The notes: generated from the sequence alone by a model not told the origin. A stretch of 64,000 bases of DNA from Phytophthora quininea (GCA_011947345.1 JAAVTG010000733.1:1-64000), one strand, 5' to 3'; shown: positions 1 through 12,196, counted from the stretch's first letter. Program-made: numbers and translations.

Positions 1-28
1 GGAAATTGGAGGAAAGGGTTCGTGTGCA

Positions 29-101
29 GGTCGTATAGCTCAGTCGGTAGAGCACAGTGCTAATAACGCTGCGGTCCAGGGTTCGAGCCCCTGTATGACC
101 A
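29..101 (+). tRNA. tRNA-Ile (AAT), copy 1
   Basis: 73 nt including the discriminator A. Acceptor stem GGTCGTA/TATGACC has one G-U pair. The D stem is GCTC/GAGC. The anticodon stem CAGTG/CGCTG closes the loop CTAATAA, so the anticodon is AAT (IAU after A34 deamination). The T arm is CAGGG-TTCGAGC-CCCTG. It serves as template description for all copies. A-box and B-box (GGTTCGAGCCC) are internal, and TTTT follows directly at 102, the pol III stop. No intron and no encoded CCA beyond the final CCA-like end. Confidence 0.97.
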
Positions 102-577
102 TTTTGCCGCTTTTTGCGTCTCTGAGCGTCGTTTTGCGCGTTCCGACGGGCCCACGCTGTGCGCAAGGCCAACCCAAGGCTCCGTGTTGCTTCCGCGATT
201 CGGGGCCGCGTTTGTGGCGACACTAGTGACAGTGTTAGGTAGCGGTCGGATCGAACCCCGAGTGGCGCTTTGCGCGGGCGGACTCGCGTGATGTCCGAGT
301 TTAGAGCCCCGTGTGGTGAGGTACCATGCTAGGGAGGTGCTGCGAGCGACGGACGGCGTCGAACGTGATAGTCGTCGCTCGTAGGCGGCGGCGAAACGAG
401 AGAGGGAAATTCATTTGCGGGCGGTTGCCGTCTGGAGTGAGCATACGGAGCTCGGCGCGGGGTCGACGGGTAGCTGGATGTAGGGGCAATGCGGCCAGTA
501 GGTGTGTGGGACGTGTAGTTGGTTGCGTTGGTGGGTATGCGCGATTTTCGGAAATTGGCGGAAAGGGTTCGTGTGCA

Positions 578-650
578 GGTCGTATAGCTCAGTCGGTAGA
601 GCACAGTGCTAATAACGCTGCGGTCCAGGGTTCGAGCCCCTGTATGACCA
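578..650 (+). tRNA. tRNA-Ile (AAT), copy 2
   Basis: Full-length, identical to copy 1; 549 nt downstream of it. Followed by five T. Leader is of the diverged left-end type (TTTTCGGAAATTGGCGG). Confidence 0.96.
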
Positions 651-1124
651 TTTTTCGCTTCCCTTTTGCGTCTCTGAGCGTCGTTTTGCGCGTTCCGACG
701 GGCCCACGCTGTGCGCAAGGCCAACCCAAGGCTCCGTGTTGCTTCCGCGATTCGGGGCCGCGTTTGTGGCGACACTAGTGACAGTGTTAGGTAGCGGTCG
801 GATCGAACCCCGAGTGGCGCTTTGCGCGGGCGGACTCGCGTGATGTCCGAGTTTAGAGCCCCGTGTGGTGAGGTACCATGCTAGGGGGTGCTGCGAACGA
901 CGGACGGCGTCGAACGTGATAGTCGTCGCTCGTAGGCGGCGGCGAGACGAGAGAAATTCATTTGCGGGCGGTTGCCGTCTGGAGCGAGCATACGGAGCTC
1001 GGCGCGGGGTCGACAGGTAGCTGAATGTAGGGGCAATGCGGGCAGTAGGTGTGTGGGACGTGTAGTTGGTTGCGTTGGTGGGTATGCGCGATTTTCGGAA
1101 ATTGGAGGAAAGGGTTCGTGTGCA

Positions 1125-1197
1125 GGTCGTATAGCTCAGTCGGTAGAGCACAGTGCTAATAACGCTGCGGTCCAGGGTTCGAGCCCCTGTATGACCA
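1125..1197 (+). tRNA. tRNA-Ile (AAT), copy 3
   Basis: Full-length and identical; 547 nt after copy 2. Diverged left-end leader. Confidence 0.96.
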
Positions 1198-1674
1198 TTT
1201 TGCCGCTTCCCTTTTGCGTCTCTGAGCGTCGTTTTGCGCGTCCCGACGGGCCACGCTGTGCGCAAGGCCAACCCAAGGCTCCGTGTTGCTTCCGCGATTC
1301 GGGGCCGCGTTTGTGGCGACTAGTGACAGTGTTAGGTAGCGGTCGGATCGAACCCCGAGTGGTGTTTCGCGCGGGCGGAGTCGCGTGATGTCCGAGTTTA
1401 GAACCCGTGTGGTGAGGTACCATGCTAGGGGGTGCTGCGAACGACGGACGGCGTCGAACGTGATAGTCGTCGCTCGTAGGCGGCGGCGGAAACGAGAGAG
1501 GGAAATTCATTTGCGGGCGGTTGCTGTCTGGAGCGAGCATACGGAGCTCGGCGCGGGGTCGACAGGTAGCTGAATGTAGGGGCAATGCGGCCAGTAGGTG
1601 TGTGGGGCGTGTAGTTGGTTGCGTTGGTGGGTATGCGCGATTTTCGGAAATTGGCGGGAAAGGGTTCGTGTGCA

Positions 1675-1746
1675 GGTCGTATAGCTCAGTCGGTAGAGCA
1701 CAGTGCTAATAACGCTGCGGTCAGGGTTCGAGCCCCTGTATGACCA
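1675..1746 (+). tRNA. tRNA-Ile (AAT), copy 4, one base missing
   Basis: 72 nt: one C is missing between the anticodon stem and the T stem (GCGGTCAGGG for GCGGTCCAGGG). The stems can still form with a four-base variable loop, so it may work; it may equally be a consensus error in a CC run. Only TTT follows. Confidence 0.8.
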
Positions 1747-2210
1747 TTTGTCGCTTCCCTTTGCGTCTCTGAGCGTCGTTTTGCGCGTTCCGACGGGCCC
1801 ACGCTGTGCGCAAGGCCAACCCAAGGCTCCGTGTTGCTTCCGCGATTCGGGGCCGCGTTTGTGGCGACACTAGTGACAGTGTTAGGTAGCGGTCGGATCG
1901 AACCCCGAGTGGTGTTTCGCGCGGGCGGAGTCGCGTGATGTCCGAGTTTAGAGCCCCGCGTGGTGAGGTACCATGCTAGGGTGCTGCGAACGACGGACGG
2001 CGTCGAACGTGATAGTCGTCGCTCGTAGGCAGCGGCGGAAACGAGAGGTTCATTTGCGGGCGGTTGCTGTCTGGAGTGAGCATACGGAGCTCGGCGCGGG
2101 GTCGACAGGTAGCTGGATGTAGGGGCAATGCGGCCAGTAGGTGTGTGGGGCGTGTAGTTGGTTGCGTTGGTGGGTATGCGCGATTTTCGTTGGAGGAAAG
2201 GGTTCGTGCA

Positions 2211-2281
2211 GGTCGTATAGCTCAGTCGGTAGAGCACAGTGCTAATAACGCTGCGGTCCAGGGTTCGAGCCCGTATGACCA
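2211..2281 (+). tRNA. tRNA-Ile (AAT), copy 5, damaged T arm
   Basis: 71 nt. Two bases are missing from the 3' side of the T stem (GAGCCCGTATG for GAGCCCCTGTATG), which breaks the T-stem pairing. Either a pseudo-tRNA or a consensus error. Its unit is also the shortest (536 nt from copy 4). Confidence 0.7.
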
Positions 2282-2756
2282 TTTTGCCGCTTCCCTTTTG
2301 CGTCTCTGAGCGTCGTTTTGCGCGTTCCGACGGGCCCACGCTGTGCGCAAGGCCAACCCAAGGCTCCGTGTTGCTTCCGCGATTCGGGGCCGCGTTTGTG
2401 GCGACACTAGTGACAGTGTTAGGTAGCGGTCGGATCGAACCCCGAGTGGCGCTTTGCGCGGGCGGACTCGCGTGATGTCCAGTTTAGAGCCCCGTGTGGT
2501 GAGGTACCATGCTAGGGAGTGCTGCGAACGACGGACGGCGTCGAACGTGATAGTCGTCGCTCGTAGGCGGCGGCGGAAACGAGAGGAAATTCATTTGCGG
2601 GCGGTTGCCGTCTGGAGCGAGCATACGGAGCTCGGCGCGGGGTCGACGGTGGCTGGATGTAGGGGCAATGCGGGCAGTAGGTGTGTGGGGCGTGTAGTTG
2701 GTTGCGTTCGTGGGTATGCGCGATTTTGGGAAGTGGAGGGAAAGGGTTCGTGTGCA

Positions 2757-2829
2757 GGTCGTATAGCTCAGTCGGTAGAGCACAGTGCTAATAACGCTGC
2801 GGTCCAGGGTTCGAGCCCCTGTATGACCA
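2757..2829 (+). tRNA. tRNA-Ile (AAT), copy 6
   Basis: Full-length. First copy with the main-type leader (GTTCGTGGG, TTTTGGG); marks the switch from the left-end subfamily. Confidence 0.96.
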
Positions 2830-3303
2830 TTTTGTCGCTTCCCTTTTGCGTCTCTGAGCGTCGTTTTGCGCGTTCCGACGGGCCACGCTGTGCGCAAGGC
2901 CAACCCAAGGCTCCGTGTTGCTTCCGCGATTCGGGGCCGCGTTTGTGGCGACACTAGTGACAGTGTTAGGTAGCGGTCGGATCGAACCCCGAGTGGCGCT
3001 TTGCGCGGGCGGACTCGCGTGATGTCCGAGTTTAGAGCCCCGTGTGGTGAGGTACCATGCTAGGGAGGTGCTGCGAGCGACGGACGGCGTCGAACGTGAT
3101 AGTCGTCGCTCGTAGGCGGCGGAAACGAGAGGAAATTCATTTGCGGGCGGTTGCCGTCTGGAGCGAGCATACGGAGCTCGGCGCGGGGTCGACAGGTGGC
3201 TGGATGTAGGGGCAATGCGGGCAGTAGGTGTGTGGGGCGTGTAGTTGGTTGCGTTCGTGGGTATGCGCGATTTTGGGAAATGGAGGGAAAGGGTTCGTGT
3301 GCA

Positions 3304-3375
3304 GGTCGTATAGCTCAGTCGGTAGAGCACAGTGCTAATAACGCTGCGGTCAGGGTTCGAGCCCCTGTATGACCA
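3304..3375 (+). tRNA. tRNA-Ile (AAT), copy 7, one base missing
   Basis: 72 nt with the same single-C loss as copy 4, though it sits in a main-type unit. The recurrence suggests either gene conversion or a repeated consensus error. TTT follows. Confidence 0.8.
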
Positions 3376-3847
3376 TTTGTCGCTTCCCTTTGCGTCTCTG
3401 AGCGTCGTTTTGCGCGTTCCGACGGCCCACGCTGTGCGCAAGGCCAACCCAAGGCTCCGTGTTGCTTCCGCGATTCGGGGCCGCGTTTGTGGCGACACTA
3501 GTGACAGTGTTAGGTAGCGGTCGGATCGAACCCCGAGTGGCGCTTTGCGCGGGCGGAGTCGCGTGATGTCCGAGTTGAGCCCCGTGTGGTGAGGTACCAT
3601 GCTAGGGAGGTGCTGCGAGCGACGGACGGCGTCGAACGTGATAGTCGTCGCTCGTAGGCGGCGGCGAAACGAGAGAGAAATTCATTTGCGGGCGGTTGCC
3701 GTCTGGAGCGAGCATACAGAGCTCGGCGCGGGGTCGACGGGTGGCTGGATGTAGGGGCAATGCGGGCAGTAGGTGTGGGGCGTGTAGTTGGTTGCGTTCG
3801 TGGGTATGCGCGATTTTGGGAAATTGGAGGGAAAGGGTTCGTGTGCA

Positions 3848-3920
3848 GGTCGTATAGCTCAGTCGGTAGAGCACAGTGCTAATAACGCTGCGGTCCAGGG
3901 TTCGAGCCCCTGTATGACCA
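3848..3920 (+). tRNA. tRNA-Ile (AAT), copy 8
   Basis: Full-length; 544 nt after copy 7. TTTT terminator. Confidence 0.96.
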
Positions 3921-4397
3921 TTTTGTCGCTTCCCTTTTGCGTCTCTGAGCGTCGTTTTGCGCGTTCCGACGGGCCCACGCTGTGCGCAAGGCCAACCAAG
4001 GCTCCGTGTTGCTTCCGCGATTCGGGGCCGCGTTTGTGGCGACACTAGTGACAGTGTTAGGTAGCGGTCGGATCGAACCCCGAGTGGCGCTTTGCGCGGG
4101 CGGACTCGCGTGATGTCCGAGTTTAGAGCCCCGTGTGGTGAGGTACCATGCTAGGGAGGTGCTGCGAGCGACGGACGGCGTCGAACGTGATAGTCGTCGC
4201 TCGTAGGCGGCGGAAACGAGAGGGGAAATTCATTTGCGGGCGGTTGCCGTCTGGAGCGAGCATACGGAGCTCGGCGCGGGGTCGACAGGTGGCTGGATGT
4301 AGGGGCAATGCGGGCAGTAGGTGTGTGGGGCGTGTAGTTGGTTGCGTTCGTGGGTATGCGCGATTTTGGGAAATTGGAGGGAAAGGGTTCGTGTGCA

Positions 4398-4470
4398 GGT
4401 CGTATAGCTCAGTCGGTAGAGCACAGTGCTAATAACGCTGCGGTCCAGGGTTCGAGCCCCTGTATGACCA
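4398..4470 (+). tRNA. tRNA-Ile (AAT), copy 9
   Basis: Full-length; 550 nt after copy 8. The upstream spacer has GACAGGTGGC, a form shared with several neighbouring left units. Confidence 0.96.
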
Positions 4471-4948
4471 TTTTGTCGCTTCCCTTTGCGTCTCTGAGCG
4501 TCGTTTTGCGTTCCGACGGGCCCACGCTGTGCGCAAGGCCAACCCAAGGCTCCGTGTTGCTTCCGCGATTCGGGGCCGCGTTTGTGGCGACACTAGTGAC
4601 AGTGTTAGGTAGCGGTCGGATCGAACCCCGAGTGGCGCTTTGCGCGGGCGGACTCGCGTGATGTCCGAGTTTAGAGCCCCGTGTGGTGAGGTACCATGCT
4701 AGGGAGGTGCTGCGAGCGACGGACGGCGTCGAACGTGATAGTCGTCGCTCGTAGGCGGCGGCGGAAACGAGAGAGGAAATTCATTTGCGGGCGGTTGCCG
4801 TCTGGAGCGAGCATACGGAGCTCGGCGCGGGGTCGACAGGTGGCTGGATGTAGGGGCAATGCGGCCAGTAGGTGTGTGGGGCGTGTAGTTGGTTGCGTTC
4901 GTGGGTATGCGCGATTTTGGGAAATTGGAGGGAAAGGGTTCGTGTGCA

Positions 4949-5021
4949 GGTCGTATAGCTCAGTCGGTAGAGCACAGTGCTAATAACGCTGCGGTCCAGG
5001 GTTCGAGCCCCTGTATGACCA
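4949..5021 (+). tRNA. tRNA-Ile (AAT), copy 10
   Basis: Full-length; 551-nt spacing. Confidence 0.96.
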
Positions 5022-5499
5022 TTTTGTCGCTTCCCTTTGCGTCTCTGAGCGTCGTTTTGCGCGTTCCGACGGGCCCACGCTGTGCGCAAGGCCAACCCAA
5101 GGCTCCGTGTTGCTTCCGCGATTCGGGGCCGCGTTTGTGGCGACACTAGTGACAGTGTTAGGTAGCGGTCGGATCGAACCCCGAGTGGCGCTTTGCGCGG
5201 GCGGACTCGCGTGATGTCCGAGTTTAGAGCCCCGTGTGGTGAGGTACCATGCTAGGGAGGTGCTGCGAGCGACGGACGGCGTCGAACGTGATAGTCGTCG
5301 CTCGTAGGCGGCGGCGGAAACGAGAGAGGAAATTCATTTGCGGGCGGTTGCCGTCTGGAGCGAGCATACGGAGCTCGGCGCGGGGTCGACAGGTGGCTGG
5401 ATGTAGGGGCAATGCGGGCAGTAGGTGTGTGGGGCGTGTAGTTGGTTGCGTTCGTGGGTATGCGCGATTTTGGGAAATGGAGGAAAGGGTTCGTGTGCA

Positions 5500-5572
5500 G
5501 GTCGTATAGCTCAGTCGGTAGAGCACAGTGCTAATAACGCTGCGGTCCAGGGTTCGAGCCCCTGTATGACCA
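5500..5572 (+). tRNA. tRNA-Ile (AAT), copy 11
   Basis: Full-length; leader has the shorter AAATGGAGG form (one T fewer than AAATTGGAGG). Confidence 0.96.
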
Positions 5573-6051
5573 TTTTGTCGCTTCCCTTTTGCGTCTCTGA
5601 GCGTCGTTTTGCGCGTTCCGACGGGCCCACGCTGTGCGCAAGGCCAACCCAAGGCTCCGTGTTGCTTCCGCGATTCGGGGCCGCGTTTGTGGCGACACTA
5701 GTGACAGTGTTAGGTAGCGGTCGGATCGAACCCCGAGTGGCGCTTTGCGCGGGCGGACTCGCGTGATGTCCGAGTTTAGAGCCCCGTGTGGTGAGGTACC
5801 ATGCTAGGGAGGTGCTGCGAGCGACGGACGGCGTCGAACGTGATAGTCGTCGCTCGTAGGCGGCGGCGGAAACGAGAGAGGAAATTCATTTGCGGGCGGT
5901 TGCCGTCTGGAGCGAGCATACGGAGCTCGGCGCGGGGTCGACGGGTGGCTGGATGTAGGGGCAATGCGGGCAGTAGGTGTGTGGGGCGTGTAGTTGGTTG
6001 CGTTCGTGGGTATGCGCGATTTTGGGAAATGGAGGGAAGGGTTCGTGTGCA

Positions 6052-6124
6052 GGTCGTATAGCTCAGTCGGTAGAGCACAGTGCTAATAACGCTGCGGTCC
6101 AGGGTTCGAGCCCCTGTATGACCA
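6052..6124 (+). tRNA. tRNA-Ile (AAT), copy 12
   Basis: Full-length; the upstream spacer switches to GACGGGTGGC. 552-nt spacing. Confidence 0.96.
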
Positions 6125-6600
6125 TTTTGTCGCTTCCCTTTGCGTCTCTGAGCGTCGTTTTGCGCGTTCCGACGGGCCCACGCTGTGCGCAAGGCCAACC
6201 CAAGGCTCCGTGTTGCTTCCGCGATTCGGGGCCGCGTTTGTGGCGACACTAGTGACAGTGTTAGGTAGCGGTCGGATCGAACCCCGAGTGGCGCTTTGCG
6301 CGGGCGGACTCGCGTGATGTCCGAGTTTAGAGCCCCGTGTGGTGAGGTACCATGCTAGGGGGTGCTGCGAGCGACGGACGGCGTCGAACGTGATAGTCGT
6401 CGCTCGTAGGCGGCGGCGGAAACGAGAGGGAAATTCATTTGCGGGCGGTTGCCGTCTGGAGCGAGCATACGGAGCTCGGCGCGGGGTCGACAGGTGGCTG
6501 GATGTAGGGGCAATGCGGGCAGTAGGTGTGTGGGGCGTGTAGTTGGTTGCGTTCGTGGGTATGCGCGATTTTGGGAAATGGAGGAAAGGGTTCGTGTGCA

Positions 6601-6673
6601 GGTCGTATAGCTCAGTCGGTAGAGCACAGTGCTAATAACGCTGCGGTCCAGGGTTCGAGCCCCTGTATGACCA
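6601..6673 (+). tRNA. tRNA-Ile (AAT), copy 13
   Basis: Full-length; the spacer upstream reverts to GACAGGTGGC, so the two spacer forms are interleaved here. Confidence 0.96.
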
Positions 6674-7151
6674 TTTTGTCGCTTCCCTTTGCGTCTCTGA
6701 GCGTCGTTTTGCGCGTTCCGACGGGCCCACGCTGTGCGCAAGGCCAACCCAAGGCTCCGTGTTGCTTCCGCGATTCGGGGCCGCGTTTGTGGCGACACTA
6801 GTGACAGTGTTAGGTAGCGGTCGGATCGAACCCCGAGTGGCGCTTTGCGCGGGCGGACTCGCGTGATGTCCGAGTTTAGAGCCCCGTGTGGTGAGGTACC
6901 ATGCTAGGGAGGTGCTGCGAGCGACGGACGGCGTCGAACGTGATAGTCGTCGCTCGTAGGCGGCGGCGGAAACGAGAGGGAAATTCATTTGCGGGCGGTT
7001 GCCGTCTGGAGCGAGCATACGGAGCTCGGCGCGGGGTCGACGGGTGGCTGGATGTAGGGGCAATGCGGGCAGTAGGTGTGTGGGGCGTGTAGTTGGTTGC
7101 GTTCGTGGGTATGCGCGATTTTGGGAAATTGGAGGAAAGGGTTCGTGTGCA

Positions 7152-7224
7152 GGTCGTATAGCTCAGTCGGTAGAGCACAGTGCTAATAACGCTGCGGTCC
7201 AGGGTTCGAGCCCCTGTATGACCA
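7152..7224 (+). tRNA. tRNA-Ile (AAT), copy 14
   Basis: Full-length; from here rightwards the spacer form is GACGGGTGGC. Confidence 0.96.
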
Positions 7225-7703
7225 TTTTGTCGCTTCCCTTTGCGTCTCTGAGCGTCGTTTTGCGCGTTCCGACGGGCCCACGCTGTGCGCAAGGCCAACC
7301 CAAGGCTCCGTGTTGCTTCCGCGATTCGGGGCCGCGTTTGTGGCGACACTAGTGACAGTGTTAGGTAGCGGTCGGATCGAACCCCGAGTGGCGCTTTGCG
7401 CGGGCGGACTCGCGTGATGTCCGAGTTTAGAGCCCCGTGTGGTGAGGTACCATGCTAGGGAGGTGCTGCGAGCGACGGACGGCGTCGAACGTGATAGTCG
7501 TCGCTCGTAGGCGGCGGCGGAAACGAGAGGGGAAATTCATTTGCGGGCGGTTGCCGTCTGGAGCGAGCATACGGAGCTCGGCGCGGGGTCGACGGGTGGC
7601 TGGATGTAGGGGCAATGCGGGCAGTAGGTGTGTGGGGCGTGTAGTTGGTTGCGTTCGTGGGTATGCGCGATTTTGGGAAATTGGAGGAAAGGGTTCGTGT
7701 GCA

Positions 7704-7776
7704 GGTCGTATAGCTCAGTCGGTAGAGCACAGTGCTAATAACGCTGCGGTCCAGGGTTCGAGCCCCTGTATGACCA
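7704..7776 (+). tRNA. tRNA-Ile (AAT), copy 15
   Basis: Full-length; followed by the CCCTTTTGCG (four T) spacer variant. Confidence 0.96.
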
Positions 7777-8256
7777 TTTTGTCGCTTCCCTTTTGCGTCT
7801 CTGAGCGTCGTTTTGCGCGTTCCGACGGGCCCACGCTGTGCGCAAGGCCAACCCAAGGCTCCGTGTTGCTTCCGCGATTCGGGGCCGCGTTTGTGGCGAC
7901 ACTAGTGACAGTGTTAGGTAGCGGTCGGATCGAACCCCGAGTGGCGCTTTGCGCGGGCGGACTCGCGTGATGTCCGAGTTTAGAGCCCCGTGTGGTGAGG
8001 TACCATGCTAGGGAGGTGCTGCGAGCGACGGACGGCGTCGAACGTGATAGTCGTCGCTCGTAGGCGGCGGCGGAAACGAGAGAGGAAATTCATTTGCGGG
8101 CGGTTGCCGTCTGGAGCGAGCATACGGAGCTCGGCGCGGGGTCGACGGGTGGCTGGATGTAGGGGCAATGCGGGCAGTAGGTGTGTGGGGCGTGTAGTTG
8201 GTTGCGTTCGTGGGTATGCGCGATTTTGGGAAATGGAGGGAAAGGGTTCGTGTGCA

Positions 8257-8329
8257 GGTCGTATAGCTCAGTCGGTAGAGCACAGTGCTAATAACGCTGC
8301 GGTCCAGGGTTCGAGCCCCTGTATGACCA
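8257..8329 (+). tRNA. tRNA-Ile (AAT), copy 16
   Basis: Full-length; followed by an unusual TTCCTTTTGCG variant (one C fewer). Confidence 0.96.
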
Positions 8330-8809
8330 TTTTGTCGCTTCCTTTTGCGTCTCTGAGCGTCGTTTTGCGCGTTCCGACGGGCCCACGCTGTGCGCAAGGC
8401 CAACCCAAGGCTCCGTGTTGCTTCCGCGATTCGGGGCCGCGTTTGTGGCGACACTAGTGACAGTGTTAGGTAGCGGTCGGATCGAACCCCGAGTGGCGCT
8501 TTGCGCGGGCGGACTCGCGTGATGTCCGAGTTTAGAGCCCCGTGTGGTGAGGTACCATGCTAGGGAGGTGCTGCGAGCGACGGACGGCGTCGAACGTGAT
8601 AGTCGTCGCTCGTAGGCGGCGGCGGAAACGAGAGAGGAAATTCATTTGCGGGCGGTTGCCGTCTGGAGCGAGCATACGGAGCTCGGCGCGGGGTCGACGG
8701 GTGGCTGGATGTAGGGGCAATGCGGGCAGTAGGTGTGTGGGGCGTGTAGTTGGTTGCGTTCGTGGGTATGCGCGATTTTGGGAAATTGGAGGAAAAGGGT
8801 TCGTGTGCA

Positions 8810-8882
8810 GGTCGTATAGCTCAGTCGGTAGAGCACAGTGCTAATAACGCTGCGGTCCAGGGTTCGAGCCCCTGTATGACCA
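8810..8882 (+). tRNA. tRNA-Ile (AAT), copy 17
   Basis: Full-length; leader has a longer A run (GGAGGAAAAGGG). Confidence 0.96.
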
Positions 8883-9362
8883 TTTTGTCGCTTCCCTTTG
8901 CGTCTCTGAGCGTCGTTTTGCGCGTTCCGACGGGCCCACGCTGTGCGCAAGGCCAACCCAAGGCTCCGTGTTGCTTCCGCGATTCGGGGCCGCGTTTGTG
9001 GCGACACTAGTGACAGTGTTAGGTAGCGGTCGGATCGAACCCCGAGTGGCGCTTTGCGCGGGCGGACTCGCGTGATGTCCGAGTTTAGAGCCCCGTGTGG
9101 TGAGGTACCATGCTAGGGAGGTGCTGCGAGCGACGGACGGCGTCGAACGTGATAGTCGTCGCTCGTAGGCGGCGGCGGAAACGAGAGAGGAAATTCATTT
9201 GCGGGCGGTTGCCGTCTGGAGCGAGCATACGGAGCTCGGCGCGGGGTCGACGGGTGGCTGGATGTAGGGGCAATGCGGGCAGTAGGTGTGTGGGGCGTGT
9301 AGTTGGTTGCGTTCGTGGGTATGCGCGATTTTGGGAAATTGGAGGGAAAGGGTTCGTGTGCA

Positions 9363-9435
9363 GGTCGTATAGCTCAGTCGGTAGAGCACAGTGCTAATAA
9401 CGCTGCGGTCCAGGGTTCGAGCCCCTGTATGACCA
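9363..9435 (+). tRNA. tRNA-Ile (AAT), copy 18
   Basis: Full-length; 553-nt spacing. Confidence 0.96.
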
Positions 9436-9913
9436 TTTTGTCGCTTCCCTTTGCGTCTCTGAGCGTCGTTTTGCGCGTTCCGACGGGCCCACGCTGTGCG
9501 CAAGGCCAACCCAAGGCTCCGTGTTGCTTCCGCGATTCGGGGCCGCGTTTGTGGCGACACTAGTGACAGTGTTAGGTAGCGGTCGGATCGAACCCCGAGT
9601 GGCGCTTTGCGCGGGCGGACTCGCGTGATGTCCGAGTTTAGAGCCCCGTGTGGTGAGGTACCATGCTAGGGGTGCTGCGAGCGACGGACGGCGTCGAACG
9701 TGATAGTCGTCGCTCGTAGGCGGCGGCGGAAACGAGAGAGGAAATTCATTTGCGGGCGGTTGCCGTCTGGAGCGAGCATACGGAGCTCGGCGCGGGGTCG
9801 ACGGGTGGCTGGATGTAGGGGCAATGCGGGCAGTAGGTGTGTGGGGCGTGTAGTTGGTTGCGTTCGTGGGTATGCGCGATTTTGGGAAATTGGAGGGAAA
9901 GGGTTCGTGTGCA

Positions 9914-9986
9914 GGTCGTATAGCTCAGTCGGTAGAGCACAGTGCTAATAACGCTGCGGTCCAGGGTTCGAGCCCCTGTATGACCA
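9914..9986 (+). tRNA. tRNA-Ile (AAT), copy 19
   Basis: Full-length; the spacer just upstream has a two-base shortening (CTAGGGGTGC for CTAGGGAGGTGC) near 9669. Confidence 0.96.
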
Positions 9987-10468
9987 TTTTGTCGCTTCCC
10001 TTTTGCGTCTCTGAGCGTCGTTTTGCGCGTTCCGACGGGCCCACGCTGTGCGCAAGGCCAACCCAAGGCTCCGTGTTGCTTCCGCGATTCGGGGCCGCGT
10101 TTGTGGCGACACTAGTGACAGTGTTAGGTAGCGGTCGGATCGAACCCCGAGTGGCGCTTTGCGCGGGCGGACTCGCGTGATGTCCGAGTTTAGAGCCCCG
10201 TGTGGTGAGGTACCATGCTAGGGAGGTGCTGCGAGCGACGGACGGCGTCGAACGTGATAGTCGTCGCTCGTAGGCGGCGGCGGAAACGAGAGAGGGAAAT
10301 TCATTTGCGGGCGGTTGCCGTCTGGAGCGAGCATACGGAGCTCGGCGCGGGGTCGACGGGTGGCTGGATGTAGGGGCAATGCGGGCAGTAGGTGTGTGGG
10401 GCGTGTAGTTGGTTGCGTTCGTGGGTATGCGCGATTTTGGGAAATTGGAGGGAAAGGGTTCGTGTGCA

Positions 10469-10541
10469 GGTCGTATAGCTCAGTCGGTAGAGCACAGTGC
10501 TAATAACGCTGCGGTCCAGGGTTCGAGCCCCTGTATGACCA
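10469..10541 (+). tRNA. tRNA-Ile (AAT), copy 20
   Basis: Full-length; longest spacing in the array (555 nt from copy 19). Confidence 0.96.
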
Positions 10542-11020
10542 TTTTGTCGCTTCCCTTTGCGTCTCTGAGCGTCGTTTTGCGCGTTCCGACGGGCCCACGC
10601 TGTGCGCAAGGCCAACCCAAGGCTCCGTGTTGCTTCCGCGATTCGGGGCCGCGTTTGTGGCGACACTAGTGACAGTGTTAGGTAGCGGTCGGATCGAACC
10701 CCGAGTGGCGCTTTGCGCGGGCGGACTCGCGTGATGTCCGAGTTTAGAGCCCCGTGTGGTGAGGTACCATGCTAGGGAGGTGCTGCGAGCGACGGACGGC
10801 GTCGAACGTGATAGTCGTCGCTCGTAGGCGGCGGCGGAAACGAGAGAGGAAATTCATTTGCGGGCGGTTGCCGTCTGGAGCGAGCATACGGAGCTCGGCG
10901 CGGGGTCGACGGGTGGCTGGATGTAGGGGCAATGCGGGCAGTAGGTGTGTGGGGCGTGTAGTTGGTTGCGTTCGTGGGTATGCGCGATTTTGGGAAATTG
11001 GAGGAAAGGGTTCGTGTGCA

Positions 11021-11093
11021 GGTCGTATAGCTCAGTCGGTAGAGCACAGTGCTAATAACGCTGCGGTCCAGGGTTCGAGCCCCTGTATGACCA
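11021..11093 (+). tRNA. tRNA-Ile (AAT), copy 21
   Basis: Full-length; 552-nt spacing. Confidence 0.96.
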
Positions 11094-11574
11094 TTTTGTC
11101 GCTTCCCTTTGCGTCTCTGAGCGTCGTTTTGCGCGTTCCGACGGGCCCACGCTGTGCGCAAGGCCAACCCAAGGCTCCGTGTTGCTTCCGCGATTCGGGG
11201 CCGCGTTTGTGGCGACACTAGTGACAGTGTTAGGTAGCGGTCGGATCGAACCCCGAGTGGCGCTTTGCGCGGGCGGACTCGCGTGATGTCCGAGTTTAGA
11301 GCCCCGTGTGGTGAGGTACCATGCTAGGGAGGTGCTGCGAGCGACGGACGGCGTCGAACGTGATAGTCGTCGCTCGTAGGCGGCGGCGGAAACGAGAGAG
11401 GGAAATTCATTTGCGGGCGGTTGCCGTCTGGAGCGAGCATACGGAGCTCGGCGCGGGGTCGACGGGTGGCTGGATGTAGGGGCAATGCGGGCAGTAGGTG
11501 TGTGGGGCGTGTAGTTGGTTGCGTTCGTGGGTATGCGCGATTTTGGGAAATTGGAGGGAAAGGGTTCGTGTGCA

Positions 11575-11647
11575 GGTCGTATAGCTCAGTCGGTAGAGCA
11601 CAGTGCTAATAACGCTGCGGTCCAGGGTTCGAGCCCCTGTATGACCA
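11575..11647 (+). tRNA. tRNA-Ile (AAT), copy 22
   Basis: Full-length; downstream spacer has AACCCCAGTGG in place of AACCCCGAGTGG. Confidence 0.96.
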
Positions 11648-12123
11648 TTTTGTCGCTTCCCTTTGCGTCTCTGAGCGTCGTTTTGCGCGTTCCGACGGGC
11701 CCACGCTGTGCGCAAGGCCAACCCAAGGCTCCGTGTTGCTTCCGCGATTCGGGGCCGCGTTTGTGGCGACACTAGTGACAGTGTTAGGTAGCGGTCGGAT
11801 CGAACCCCAGTGGCGCTTTGCGCGGGCGGACTCGCGTGATGTCCGAGTTTAGAGCCCCGTGTGGTGAGGTACCATGCTAGGGAGGTGCTGCGAGCGACGG
11901 ACGGCGTCGAACGTGATAGTCGTCGCTCGTAGGCGGCGGCGGAAACGAGAGGAAATTCATTTGCGGGCGGTTGCCGTCTGGAGCGAGCATACGGAGCTCG
12001 GCGCGGGGTCGACGGTGGCTGGATGTAGGGGCAATGCGGGCAGTAGGTGTGTGGGGCGTGTAGTTGGTTGCGTTCGTGGGTATGCGCGATTTTGGGAAAT
12101 TGGAGGGAAAGGGTTCGTGTGCA

Positions 12124-12196
12124 GGTCGTATAGCTCAGTCGGTAGAGCACAGTGCTAATAACGCTGCGGTCCAGGGTTCGAGCCCCTGTATGACCA
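12124..12196 (+). tRNA. tRNA-Ile (AAT), copy 23
   Basis: Full-length; 549-nt spacing. Confidence 0.96.

Noticed and set aside
1..2756. Telomere at the left end
   Set aside because: No telomeric TTTAGGG-type repeat is present; the left edge is simply mid-array.
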